From Endomicrobium sp. (lineage in GTDB: Bacteria; Elusimicrobiota; Endomicrobiia; Endomicrobiales; Endomicrobiaceae): DNA of 64,000 nt. The stretch is taken from positions 192,531 to 256,530 of the forward strand of contig JAISAS010000004.1 in NCBI GenBank assembly GCA_031266535.1, given 5' to 3'. Each line of letters starts with the position of its first letter. Position 1 is the first letter of the stretch. This document shows, in pieces, positions 1-8,614 of this stretch. Both the position numbers and the translations under genes were made by a program. Below the pieces are notes generated by a model. It had not been told where the DNA came from. It worked only from the letters and a program-made list of their open reading frames with translations, and ran no database searches.

Positions 1-70
1 TATTTAATATTTTTTAGTTAAAAAAATAAGTGGTTTTACAATCGCTGATATAGACTCTCAAAAAATTCGA

Positions 71-1030
71 TTAAATATAATCTATTAATTCAAAAACATC
101 GGATAATTTAGATGCCTTATAAAAAGAAGCTTTTATTTTTGATGCACTTGGTAAATTTTTAACGTAATAATGAATGATTCTTTTTATCTTGACCAATCCT
201 TTTCTTTCGCCATAATGTAATATTAAATGTTGAATATGTTCTTTCAACCATTGCATTTTTTCTTCTTTTAAAGGAGACGGTGTTTTTTCACCGTTACTAA
301 AAAATTTCTCAAGTCTCCTAAAAATAGAATAATTAGCTATAGCTCCACGTCCTATCATAATCCCACTACAATTTGGTATCTTAAAAAAATTATGTGCCGT
401 CTCTTCATTTATAATACCTCCATTTGCTACAACAGGAATTTTTGCATTTTCACAAGCATCTGCAAATGATTTTAAATCTGGCGCTCCCATATGTTTTTGC
501 AAAACCGATCTAGCATGAACAACCACCATTTTTATTCCACAATCTTGAGCTATATTAATAATTTCTGGAGCTATATTTTGACCTGTTAAAAGACCTATTC
601 GTATTTTAATTGTTACTGGAATGTCAATACTTTTTACAACAGATTTCAAAATTTTAAAAATAAGCTTTTCATTGTCTAAAAGTTTTGCACCTCCACCTGA
701 TTTGAAAATTTTTTTCATAGGACATCCAAAATTTATATCTACAATATCAGCACCTATATCTCTAACAATTTTTGCCGCTTCCGACATATCATAAGCATCA
801 CATCCAAAAATCTGTACAGAAATAGGCCTTTCATGAGGAGATATTTTTATAATTTCTTTTGTTTTTTCACTGTTATGTATAAGCGCTTTTGCCGATATCA
901 TCTCTGTGTAAACAAGACCAGCTCCACCATTTTTAGCAAGACACCGCAAAGATATATTAGTTATTCCAGCCATAGGAGCAAGAATAATATTATTATTAAG
1001 TTTAATATTTCCTACACATAATTTTTGCAT
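71..1030 (-). CDS. dusB: tRNA-dihydrouridine synthase, DusB-like
   Basis: FMN-dependent enzyme that reduces uridines in the tRNA D-loop to dihydrouridine in the cytosol. The 319-residue product has the usual length. The TIM-barrel start motif APMAG is at residues 18-22, the catalytic cysteine is Cys103 in NFGCP, KIRIG lies near 142-146 and the phosphate-binding GRG near 227-229, all standard Dus features. It is the last gene of a minus-strand run following tsaD, with about 40 bases between them. The DusB subgroup is assigned on overall similarity (for example the NFGCPMKK stretch); the family call is firm, the exact subgroup less so. Confidence 0.93.
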   Translation of the reverse strand: MQKLCVGNIKLNNNIILAPMAGITNISLRCLAKNGGAGLVYTEMISAKALIHNSEKTKEIIKISPHERPISVQIFGCDAYDMSEAAKIVRDIGADIVDINFGCPMKKIFKSGGGAKLLDNEKLIFKILKSVVKSIDIPVTIKIRIGLLTGQNIAPEIINIAQDCGIKMVVVHARSVLQKHMGAPDLKSFADACENAKIPVVANGGIINEETAHNFFKIPNCSGIMIGRGAIANYSIFRRLEKFFSNGEKTPSPLKEEKMQWLKEHIQHLILHYGERKGLVKIKRIIHYYVKNLPSASKIKASFYKASKLSDVFELIDYI

Positions 1031-1070
1031 TTTTATTTATTCATACAAGAAGATTCTATAATCTAAATTC

Positions 1071-2096
1071 TCAACACCAATTCACAAGTTTAAGACGTGC
1101 TGACGATTTTAGATTATCTTGGTCATATTTTAAACCACATTTTTTTTGTTTTAGATATGCTGCACAACCAATCATTGCAGCATTATCCGTGCAATAAATT
1201 TTAGATGGAATAAAAATCTTTATTTTATTTTCATTCCCTATTCGTAGAAACATTCTTCTTATTAGTAAATTAGCACTTACACCTCCACCTAAAACAATTT
1301 TACGTAGATTAAATTTCTTTGCAGCATCAAATGATTTAAAACAAAGTGTTTCAACTACAGCTTGTCTAAAAGAAGCACAAATGTCATTTAAATGATTTTT
1401 ATTTTTTATAGGATTCCTTTTTAAATAATTTAAAAGAGATGTCTTTATCCCAGAAAAAGAAAAATCCCAGCTTCCTTTCATATAAGATCTTGGAAATTTA
1501 ATTGCTTCAGGATTACCTTTATCCGCTTTTTTATCTATAATAGGGCCACCAGGATAAGAAAAACCCAGCATTTTAGCAGCTTTGTCAAAAGCTTCGCCAA
1601 CAGCATCATCTCTTGTGTTACCAAGTATTTTATATTTACCAAAATCTTCAACTATTATAAGAGCTGTGTGACCTCCTGATATTATTAGGCTTAAAAATGG
1701 GGGCGTAATATTCTTTTTTTCAATAAAAATAGAATATATATGTCCTTCTAAATGATTTACAGATATTATTGGTTTTTTATAAATGCAAGCAATGGATTTT
1801 GCAGCTACCGCTCCCACAAGCAAAGCCCCGGATAAACCTGGTCCTGCCGTAAAAGCTACAGCATCTATTTGTTTATTAAAATTAATAAAATTTATACCAG
1901 CATCTTTTAAAGCTTTATGTATTACTAAATTTATATTTTCCATATGCGCTCTACTTGCAAGCTCAGGAACAACACCAAAAAATTTGGAATGTATCTTTAT
2001 TTGAGAAGAAATTACAACGGATTTTATTTTCGTCCCACCTAAAACTACAGATGCAGAAGTTTCATCACAAGAAGTTTCTATGGCAAAAATGTTCAT
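1071..2096 (-). CDS. tsaD: tRNA N6-threonylcarbamoyladenosine transferase TsaD
   Basis: Transfers the threonylcarbamoyl group to A37 of ANN-decoding tRNAs, working with TsaB/TsaE. The reading frame opens at 2111 with a TTG, but the family N-terminus (MNIFAIETSCDETS) begins at the ATG at 2096. AAAAGG sits directly against the TTG, too close to serve it, so 2096 is the more likely start (341 aa). The metal-binding pair is present in HLEGH (His120 and His124 counted from the longer start). The glycine-rich GGGVSANLL and the late NAAMIG motif are also present. It lies downstream of a small membrane-anchored protein and upstream of dusB. Confidence 0.94.
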   Translation of the reverse strand: MNIFAIETSCDETSASVVLGGTKIKSVVISSQIKIHSKFFGVVPELASRAHMENINLVIHKALKDAGINFINFNKQIDAVAFTAGPGLSGALLVGAVAAKSIACIYKKPIISVNHLEGHIYSIFIEKKNITPPFLSLIISGGHTALIIVEDFGKYKILGNTRDDAVGEAFDKAAKMLGFSYPGGPIIDKKADKGNPEAIKFPRSYMKGSWDFSFSGIKTSLLNYLKRNPIKNKNHLNDICASFRQAVVETLCFKSFDAAKKFNLRKIVLGGGVSANLLIRRMFLRIGNENKIKIFIPSKIYCTDNAAMIGCAAYLKQKKCGLKYDQDNLKSSARLKLVNWC

Positions 2097-2142
2097 ATTG
2101 TTAAAATTCAACCTTTTAAATATCCATCAATTAATGCTTATT

Positions 2143-2559
2143 TTACCTACTATAAATAAAAGTTATACTATAATAATTTCTATTTGATAAATAAAATTTA
2201 TATGTTATGGAACCATCAGAATTATTCATTCTTCTTAAATTCATTCGCATAGAACGAGCAATATTTTTAAAATTTGTTTCAAAAGATTGCACAATTCTAT
2301 TATCTTTAAGTTTTATAATTTTATAAAACTTATTCCACTTGACTGTTTTTTCAGTTTTTTCCCTTACATACTGAATTAAAATATCATTTTGAACAATACC
2401 ATTCGCAACTAAAACATTTATTATTTTTTTTTCGAGAAGTACATCAGAGGATACTTTATGCTTTTGTATAAAATGTATGAAGATCCATATCCCAACACAA
2501 CACAAAAATAATAAAATTAAATATATTCCAACTAACACACCCTTTTTTATTATCTTCAC
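2143..2559 (-). CDS. small membrane-anchored protein of unknown function
   Basis: I do not recognise this 138-residue protein. Residues about 7-31 form a strongly hydrophobic segment after a lysine-rich start (MKIIKKG), so it is probably anchored with its C-terminal part outside the cytoplasm. The soluble part is rich in Lys, Asn and Ile with no clear motif. In many bacteria the EnvC-type gene is followed by a divergent polysaccharide deacetylase (YibQ type). Position and an N-terminal region of similar style make a truncated relative possible, but the catalytic deacetylase domain is absent. That link is inference only. Confidence 0.6.
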   Translation of the reverse strand: MKIIKKGVLVGIYLILLFLCCVGIWIFIHFIQKHKVSSDVLLEKKIINVLVANGIVQNDILIQYVREKTEKTVKWNKFYKIIKLKDNRIVQSFETNFKNIARSMRMNLRRMNNSDGSITYKFYLSNRNYYSITFIYSR

Positions 2560-2677
2560 AACACTCTCCTCACAAAAATTAATCTTTAAATCTCAATTTA
2601 TTGTTTTTTCACCATCTAGCTTTTATCTTATGAACAAATTTCTGCTACTAAAAACAATAAAATATAAATAATAAGGA

Positions 2678-3856
2678 TTATTTTGCTTTAAGCCACAGCA
2701 CTGGATTGTCAGGAATATTTTTATATCTTATTTCAAAATATAATACACCATGCTCACCGCTACCAAGCTCTGCAATAATTTTTTCCTTAGGGACTACCTC
2801 TCCTTCCTTTACAAATATTTTATTTAAAAGACCGTAAATAGCAAAAATTTCATTTTTATGATCTATTATGATAATTTTACCATAAGTACGAAACGAACCA
2901 GTAAAAACCACGGTTCCAGAATTAATACTTTTTATGCTACTAAAATTAGCAGCATTTATTTTTATTCCATTGCTTATTATACAAGTATCAAGCTCTGGGT
3001 GCCTATTTCTACCAAAACTAACAACAATCTCCCCATCTACAGGCCAAGAAAAAGATTTTTTTATTTTTATTTGCTGCACAGACATAGATCTTTGTTTTTG
3101 TTTATTTGCTAAATTTATTTTATCTATTAAATTTTGTAATGCTCTTGCACTATCATTCAAAATCTTTATTTCTTTTTCTGCCATAAGCCTTTTATTTAGA
3201 GTTGTTTTTAAATACTTACTTTTTTCTAAAAAAATATTTTTATGTTTTGTTACCAATTTATTTTCTCTATATTGTAAATCTAAAAGATTTTTTTTTAATT
3301 TTCCACATCGTTTTATATTTAATGTTGAGATAGCAACATACTTTTTTTCCTTATCAATTTTTTTCTTTTCATATTCCAAACACTCACGTTTTATCTTATA
3401 TGCCATAGGATTCTGTTCATAAGAAAACATAAAAGTCATTTTGTTAAAAAAATTTATATCTATAATCATTATTTTATTCCAATTAGCCCTTCTCATAGAT
3501 GCATCCTCATAATTTTTTAAAAACTTTTTTAAATTAAATTGAACAGATTTAATGTCAGATAAACATTTTTCAAGTTTCTCCTCAGTTCTCTCTATATCAC
3601 AACTAAGAACTTTAATTTCTTTTTTAAAAATTTTTTCTTTTAAAATAAGATTATTTTTTTCCAATTCTTTTTCTTTCAGCGACTTCCTAATCTTATAAAG
3701 TTCTTGTGAATGTACCTGTATACTTTCACATTTTGCAATATCTATTGTGAAAATTTGGAAAATACAAAACAATAAAAAAAATAAAATCCGTGATATAAAA
3801 TCAACGTAAAATTTTAAAGATGATAGATAAATTTTGCAGTGTATTACTATTTTCAT
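2678..3856 (-). CDS. EnvC-like degenerate LytM (M23) protein, amidase activator
   Basis: This 392-residue exported protein has an N-terminal hydrophobic segment (about 15-42), a long charged coiled coil (about 50-250) and a C-terminal LytM/M23 domain (about 270-392). Active M23 enzymes carry zinc ligands in HxxxD and HxH motifs. Here the matching places read CIISNGIKI, IYGLL and LYFEIR, so the histidines are missing. That is the EnvC situation: a non-hydrolytic LytM domain that activates cell-wall amidases at division. It starts one base after the ftsX stop, and FtsEX is the known controller of EnvC. It is therefore probably a periplasmic activator coupled to FtsX. The assignment rests on architecture and context. 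Confidence 0.8.
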   Translation of the reverse strand: MKIVIHCKIYLSSLKFYVDFISRILFFLLFCIFQIFTIDIAKCESIQVHSQELYKIRKSLKEKELEKNNLILKEKIFKKEIKVLSCDIERTEEKLEKCLSDIKSVQFNLKKFLKNYEDASMRRANWNKIMIIDINFFNKMTFMFSYEQNPMAYKIKRECLEYEKKKIDKEKKYVAISTLNIKRCGKLKKNLLDLQYRENKLVTKHKNIFLEKSKYLKTTLNKRLMAEKEIKILNDSARALQNLIDKINLANKQKQRSMSVQQIKIKKSFSWPVDGEIVVSFGRNRHPELDTCIISNGIKINAANFSSIKSINSGTVVFTGSFRTYGKIIIIDHKNEIFAIYGLLNKIFVKEGEVVPKEKIIAELGSGEHGVLYFEIRYKNIPDNPVLWLKAK

Positions 3857-3857
3857 A

Positions 3858-4601
3858 TTATCTCAATATAATTTCAAAAGCAGTTGTAAAAAATATTATC
3901 ACTCCTATTGATGTCATACAAATTGATAGAGGATAATGCATATAAAAGCAAATAATCAACAAAACAACATAACTAAAAATAGAAACCAATAAGTATAAAA
4001 AAATATTAGAAATTAATTTTTTAGTATTCTTATTTTTTTTAATCATAAAAAGAATACACTTTAAAATAAATAAAATAAAAATAATAATTGAAAATATAAA
4101 AAATACTCTCATATAAAACAATAATAAATTCTTAATTTTTACATAATTATTAAAAAGAAATGTATCATAAACTAATTCATCAATCGCATGAATTTTATTT
4201 AGCATGTTTTTAACATTTAAAAGAAATTTTTCATTAGGAATAAATTTCGGAACAGTTACAGCATATGATTGAATTATTTCAAAATTATTTTCTTCAACAA
4301 TATTTTTTAAAAATGGATTTTTTTCAATTGCTCGTAAACATGCTTCTTGAGCGGTTACATACTCTTTTACATCTACAAGTCCAGTATCTTTAATTTTTTT
4401 AATTACAGAAAGAGATAAATCATCGTTAAAATTTTTATTAAAGAAGACAATTATCTTAACATTATCATATAATTTAGAAGCATAGTCTCTAATTTTATAA
4501 TAATGATCTACTCCAAAGATACAAAATATATAAAAAAACGCTAAAGCAAAAAATTTTAAAATTTTATGTGCAAACTCTATTGTAAATTTTTTATTTACCA
4601 T
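3858..4601 (-). CDS. ftsX: cell division protein FtsX
   Basis: Membrane subunit of the FtsEX complex, which uses ATP hydrolysis by FtsE to switch on periplasmic peptidoglycan hydrolase activators. The 247-residue product has one N-terminal membrane helix (about 14-31), an extracytoplasmic domain (about 35-150) and three C-terminal helices, the normal FtsX topology. GGAGG lies about 10 bases before the ATG. The EnvC-like gene follows immediately. FtsE, which normally precedes ftsX, is not here: the upstream 340 bases show no Walker motifs or recognisable remnant, so FtsE must be elsewhere or lost. Confidence 0.85.
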   Translation of the reverse strand: MVNKKFTIEFAHKILKFFALAFFYIFCIFGVDHYYKIRDYASKLYDNVKIIVFFNKNFNDDLSLSVIKKIKDTGLVDVKEYVTAQEACLRAIEKNPFLKNIVEENNFEIIQSYAVTVPKFIPNEKFLLNVKNMLNKIHAIDELVYDTFLFNNYVKIKNLLLFYMRVFFIFSIIIFILFILKCILFMIKKNKNTKKLISNIFLYLLVSIFSYVVLLIICFYMHYPLSICMTSIGVIIFFTTAFEIILR

Positions 4602-4945
4602 TTTAAATATTTCCTCCGTAATCGTAATTATATAATTTTATACTATTATCTAAATTAATTATAAATATAACATTTATATATACACAAAAGACAGTAATTT
4701 TACTTCATTGAATTTTTTAATTATTTTTTTATGTACAAATATCATATACAATACACTTTAAATATAAATATCACAAAATCACATATCTTTATTACTGATT
4801 AATTTTCTAAAAATTTCCTATTTTTATATAATATCTTGCGTTTTGTTACTGTTTATATGAATATTAAGATGTATAAATGTAAATTTTGCTGTAAAAAATA
4901 AAAAAATTTACAATATTATATAAGTTTCATAAATAAGGTAAACAA
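4602..4945. other. AT-rich gap between ftsX and the hisA remnant
   Basis: About 340 bases, almost entirely A and T, between divergently oriented material. I see no frame with family motifs on either strand, in particular no trace of ftsE. The GGAGG ribosome-binding site of ftsX is at its left edge (4613-4617). Confidence 0.5.
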
Positions 4946-5276
4946 ATGATAATCATACCAGCTATCGATATATACAGGAAAATTCTGTAGAATTAAAACA
5001 ATGCAGAATTGATACTGAAACTATTTATTCTACAAATTCGGTATTTATAGCTAAACTTTGTAAAGTAAAAGGTGCACAGTATCGTATACATGTTTATAGA
5101 TTTAGATAATACTTTGGATGGACATGCAAAAATTATAGTTACAAATGTAACCTCAGTTAGTATTTTAAAACATGTAAATGAGCCTAAAGATAGGTGCTCA
5201 AGAAATTTTGTATATCAATATATAAAGATATGAAATATCTATTAAGCTGATTTTATTGGACTAAAAAATTGTTCAA
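4946..5276 (+). pseudogene. hisA: hisA remnant (phosphoribosylformimino-AICAR isomerase)
   Basis: The piece starts with an ATG encoding MIIIPAIDI, the classic HisA N-terminus, then meets a stop. A one-base frame change (about 4981) continues with NSVELKQ...[14 protein letters not shown]...KGA, matching the HisA pattern VRLxQG...VYS(N/D)xPxxxAKxWxxxGA. A further shift gives DLDNTLDG and SILKHVN, the equivalents of VVDLDGA and the helix before it. Roughly 80 codons are then missing. The last part, GAQEILYINI, resembles the C-terminal YTDISRDG segment of HisA. HisF has a similar motif, so the tail could come from a neighbouring hisF. The fragment is clearly non-functional. Confidence 0.8.
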
Positions 5277-5451
5277 AATAAAAATAAGAAAATGGAAATA
5301 AAACTCTGTATAATCTGTATAATTTAAGATAGCCATAAAAATCAATTAAACATTGTTCAATAAATATTCATTTCTGAATTTGTTTAACTTGATAAATATA
5401 GAAAAAAACAATATATACGCAGTATCTTTTCTTGTCTAGTTAAAATGCTCG

Positions 5452-5457
5452 TATAAT
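5452..5457 (+). promoter_or_regulatory. probable -10 element upstream of kdsD
   Basis: A perfect TATAAT ends 19 bases before the kdsD ATG. The -35 region is poor (TTCTTG at a 17-base spacing), and AGAGG at 5466-5470 is the likely ribosome-binding site. This is the only good promoter-like match ahead of the kdsD-accD-folC-lptD run. Confidence 0.45.
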
Positions 5458-5476
5458 TTAGAAATAGAGGTTTAAA

Positions 5477-6439
5477 ATGAAAAAATTTATAATAGCTGAG
5501 CAAATTTTAAAAATAGAGTCTAAGGCCGTAAACAACCAAATTAAGCATTTAGATTCAAATTTTGAAAAAGCAGTCTCTTTCATTCAAAATTGTACAGGTC
5601 GTATTGTAGTTATGGGTCTTGGAAAATCTGGATTAATAGGAAAAAAAATTTCTGGGACTATGTCTTCCGTAGGTATACCTTCTACATTTTTACATTCATC
5701 AGACGGATTACATGGAGATATAGGAATGTTAATAAGAAATGACATTGTATTGATGCTTTCTTATTCAGGGGGAACAGAAGAAATAAAAAAAATCTTTTCT
5801 ATTTTAAAAAGAATAAAAATTAAAATTATAGCAATGACTGGTAAAATTAAAGCTCAAATATGGCAAAATTGTGATTGTATTATTAACTGTAGCGTTGAAA
5901 AAGAAGCTTGTCCATATAACATTATTCCCACTTCATCAACTACTGCAATGCTTGCAATGGGCGATGCTTTAGCACTTACAGTTTCAAACTTAAAAGGCTT
6001 TACAAAAAAAGATTTAGCAATATTACATCCTTTAGGTTCAATAGGAAAACGACTTACTGTAAAAGTAAGTGACATCATGAGAAAAGACAAAAAAAATCCA
6101 ATTGTACAGTGTACATCAACAGTTGAGGATGCTATTTTTATCATGACAAATACAAAAATTGGTGCCACAAGTATTGTTGATTCTGAGGGCAAAATTATAG
6201 GATTTTTTACTGATGGAGATTTACGTAGGCACATTCAAAAAAATTATCAAATACTAAGTGAAAATATAACTAATGTCATGACAAAACACCCCAAAACAGT
6301 AAAATCTGAAGTTATGGCCGTAGAAGCAATTAAAATCTTAAAAAAATATAATATAGATAACATCCCAGTTGTAGATAAAAACCAAAAACTTTTGGGTATT
6401 TTAGATCTAGGAGACTTATTATCCGAAGGAATTTCATAA
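5477..6439 (+). CDS. kdsD: arabinose-5-phosphate isomerase KdsD
   Basis: Converts D-ribulose 5-phosphate to D-arabinose 5-phosphate, the first committed step to Kdo for LPS inner core. The 320-residue protein has an N-terminal SIS sugar-isomerase domain (about 30-180) with GLGKSG, a conserved SSDGLHGD stretch and PTSSTTAMLA. Two C-terminal CBS domains follow (about 205-260 and 270-320). Length and order match KdsD/KpsF. It leads a plus-strand run containing another LPS gene (lptD), in keeping with an envelope role. Confidence 0.94.
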   Translation: MKKFIIAEQILKIESKAVNNQIKHLDSNFEKAVSFIQNCTGRIVVMGLGKSGLIGKKISGTMSSVGIPSTFLHSSDGLHGDIGMLIRNDIVLMLSYSGGTEEIKKIFSILKRIKIKIIAMTGKIKAQIWQNCDCIINCSVEKEACPYNIIPTSSTTAMLAMGDALALTVSNLKGFTKKDLAILHPLGSIGKRLTVKVSDIMRKDKKNPIVQCTSTVEDAIFIMTNTKIGATSIVDSEGKIIGFFTDGDLRRHIQKNYQILSENITNVMTKHPKTVKSEVMAVEAIKILKKYNIDNIPVVDKNQKLLGILDLGDLLSEGIS

Positions 6440-6475
6440 AAATAATCGACAATTCATAGAATTTAAGGAGAAAAA

Positions 6476-7279
6476 ATGAAAATAGTATCTGAAAATAGAT
6501 CTGAAAAGAAAGGTTTTCCAGCTGGTATTTGGACAAAATGCAAAAAATGTGACGAAATCTTTCTACAAAAAGATTTTGAAGAAAACTTTATGGTATGCCT
6601 TAAATGTGGTTATTATACAAGACTCAGTGCATATCAAAGAATCGAATTTACAGTAGATAAAAAAAGTTTTAAAGAAATAAACGCAGATATTAACAGCATC
6701 AATTTTTTAAATTTTCCTGGTTATTCTGATAAAATTGAAAATTCAAAAATAAATGAAGCTATAATTACAGGAGAAGCAAAAATTAATGGATTCAATGTTA
6801 TAATAGCAGTTATGGATTTTGAATTTATGGGTGGAAGCATGGGATCTGTAGTTGGTGAAAAAATAGTAAGAGCTGTAGAAAAAGCAATTAAAAAAAAATA
6901 TCATTTAATTATCATTTCAGCATCAGGTGGAGCAAGAATGCAAGAAGGAACAATGTCTCTTATGCAAATGGCTAAAACAAGCGCTTCCATTGCAAAACTT
7001 GCCGATAGTAAACTTGCTTATATTTCAATATTAACAGATCCTACAACTGGTGGTGTAGCAGCAAGTTTTGCTATGCTTGGTGATATAAATATTGCAGAAC
7101 CTAAAGCTTTAATAGGTTTTGCAGGCCCAAGAGTTATTGAACAAACAATAAAACAAAAACTTCCAGAAGGATTCCAACTTTCAGAATTTTTAGAAAAACA
7201 TGGAATGATTGATATTATCGCTGAAAGAAAAAATATGAAAGATATTTTAACTAAAATATTGAGATTTTTTAGTAAATAA
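6476..7279 (+). CDS. accD: acetyl-CoA carboxylase carboxyltransferase subunit beta
   Basis: Beta half of the carboxyltransferase that makes malonyl-CoA for fatty acid synthesis. The N-terminal zinc ribbon is intact, with Cys22, Cys25, Cys41 and Cys44 in CKKC and CLKC pairs. The crotonase-like core holds [11 protein letters not shown] and the TDPTTGGV stretch typical of AccD. At 267 residues it is slightly shorter than the usual 280-300. A strong AAGGAG precedes the ATG. folC follows after 3 bases, the common accD-folC pairing. Confidence 0.95.
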   Translation: MKIVSENRSEKKGFPAGIWTKCKKCDEIFLQKDFEENFMVCLKCGYYTRLSAYQRIEFTVDKKSFKEINADINSINFLNFPGYSDKIENSKINEAIITGEAKINGFNVIIAVMDFEFMGGSMGSVVGEKIVRAVEKAIKKKYHLIIISASGGARMQEGTMSLMQMAKTSASIAKLADSKLAYISILTDPTTGGVAASFAMLGDINIAEPKALIGFAGPRVIEQTIKQKLPEGFQLSEFLEKHGMIDIIAERKNMKDILTKILRFFSK

Positions 7280-7282
7280 ATA

Positions 7283-8537
7283 ATGTTTTATAAAAATTTG
7301 AAAGAATATGAAGGGATGAACTCAGGACTTTCAAGAATAAAAAAATTTCTTAAAAGTGTGAATAATCCTCAGACCAACATAAAGATAATACATATAACTG
7401 GCACTAATGGAAAAGAATCAACAGTTGCCTTTATATCAGAAATTTTAATAACAAATGGATATAAAACTACTTTATATACTTCTCCTCATATAGTTAATAT
7501 CACTGAAAGAATTAAAATCAATAATAAGAACATATCTTTAAAAGATTTTACAAATTTATCAAAAAAATACTTTAATAAAATCACGAAATATAAACTTTCA
7601 TATTTTGAATACTTAACCGCACTAGTTTTTATATATTTTACGAAACATAAAGTTGATATTACAATAATAGAAACTGAGCTTGTTGTAGGACGTTTTGATA
7701 CAACAAATGTCATAAAAAACCTTTTAATATGTGTAATAACATCAATTACAATAGAACATCAGGAAATATTAGGTAATAGTATCACAAAAATAGCTTCTGA
7801 AAAATTTGGAATAATAAAAAGAGGAACTTGTATCGTTTGTGGATATATCTCCAAAAAAGCAATTAGTATAATTAAAAATAAATCAAATTTCTATATTTAT
7901 GGAAAAGATTTTAAGGCAATAAATAATAAGTTAGGCAACAACCAAAAATTTGACTATATAAATAAAAATATGAAACTATGTACATCTCTTTTTGGTAAAC
8001 ATCAATTGATGAACGCTTCAGTTGCCATTTTTGTTGCAAACATTTTAAGTAAAATGGGCTACTATTTATATAAGACTAATATAAAAAAAGGTTTGAAAAA
8101 TACTATTTGGCATGGAAGATTTGATATAAGAAAAGTTATTAATAATTCAAAAAATTTTAAATTAATTCTATATGGTGCTCATATACATGGATTAAATGCA
8201 TTTTTTGAGATGTTTAACCAATTAGGATTTTCAAAAACAAAACAAGTTTTTATTTTTGCTGTTATGAAAGAAAAAAAATATAAATACATAATTAAAAAAA
8301 TAGTTCCTTACACAAAAAAAATAATATTACCTAAAATAAATAATGAAAGAGCAGTGAATCCTGAAATTCTAAAATTTGAGATTTTGTACTATACTACTGT
8401 AAAAAGTAAAATTTATATTGTAAATTCGATAAAAATGCTTCAGATATATTAATGGTGAAATCGCAATAACAATAGACTCTCTTTATCTTGTGGGAGAAAT
8501 TTTAAAATATCTTTTTTCTCAAAATACAAAAAAATGA
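7283..8537 (+). pseudogene. folC: folC, degenerate folylpolyglutamate/dihydrofolate synthase
   Basis: FolC adds glutamate to dihydropteroate and folates. The main frame (7283-8452, 389 aa) is recognisable throughout but altered at key points. The ATP loop GTNGKGS reads GTNGKES (Glu45), EVGLGGRLDATN reads ETELVVGRFDTTN (130-142), and the late DGAHN box reads YGAHI (297-301). It stops in NSIKMLQIY. After two frame changes between about 8430 and 8460 the normal ending continues (IDSLYLVGEIL), stopping at 8537. Loss of the loop glycine plus a scrambled C-terminus points to a decaying or dead gene. Sequencing error could explain the shifts but not the substitutions. Confidence 0.75.
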
Positions 8538-8614
8538 GTAAACTTAAGTGATGCAACTTAAATTTATTATAAAAATATAAACAGTATAAATGGGTTTTTA
8601 CAAATTAAAATTAA

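Noticed and set aside
2934-3422. 162-codon plus-strand open frame opposite the EnvC-like gene
   Set aside because: Low-complexity Phe/Leu/Ser-rich antisense of a lysine-rich coiled coil. A shadow frame.
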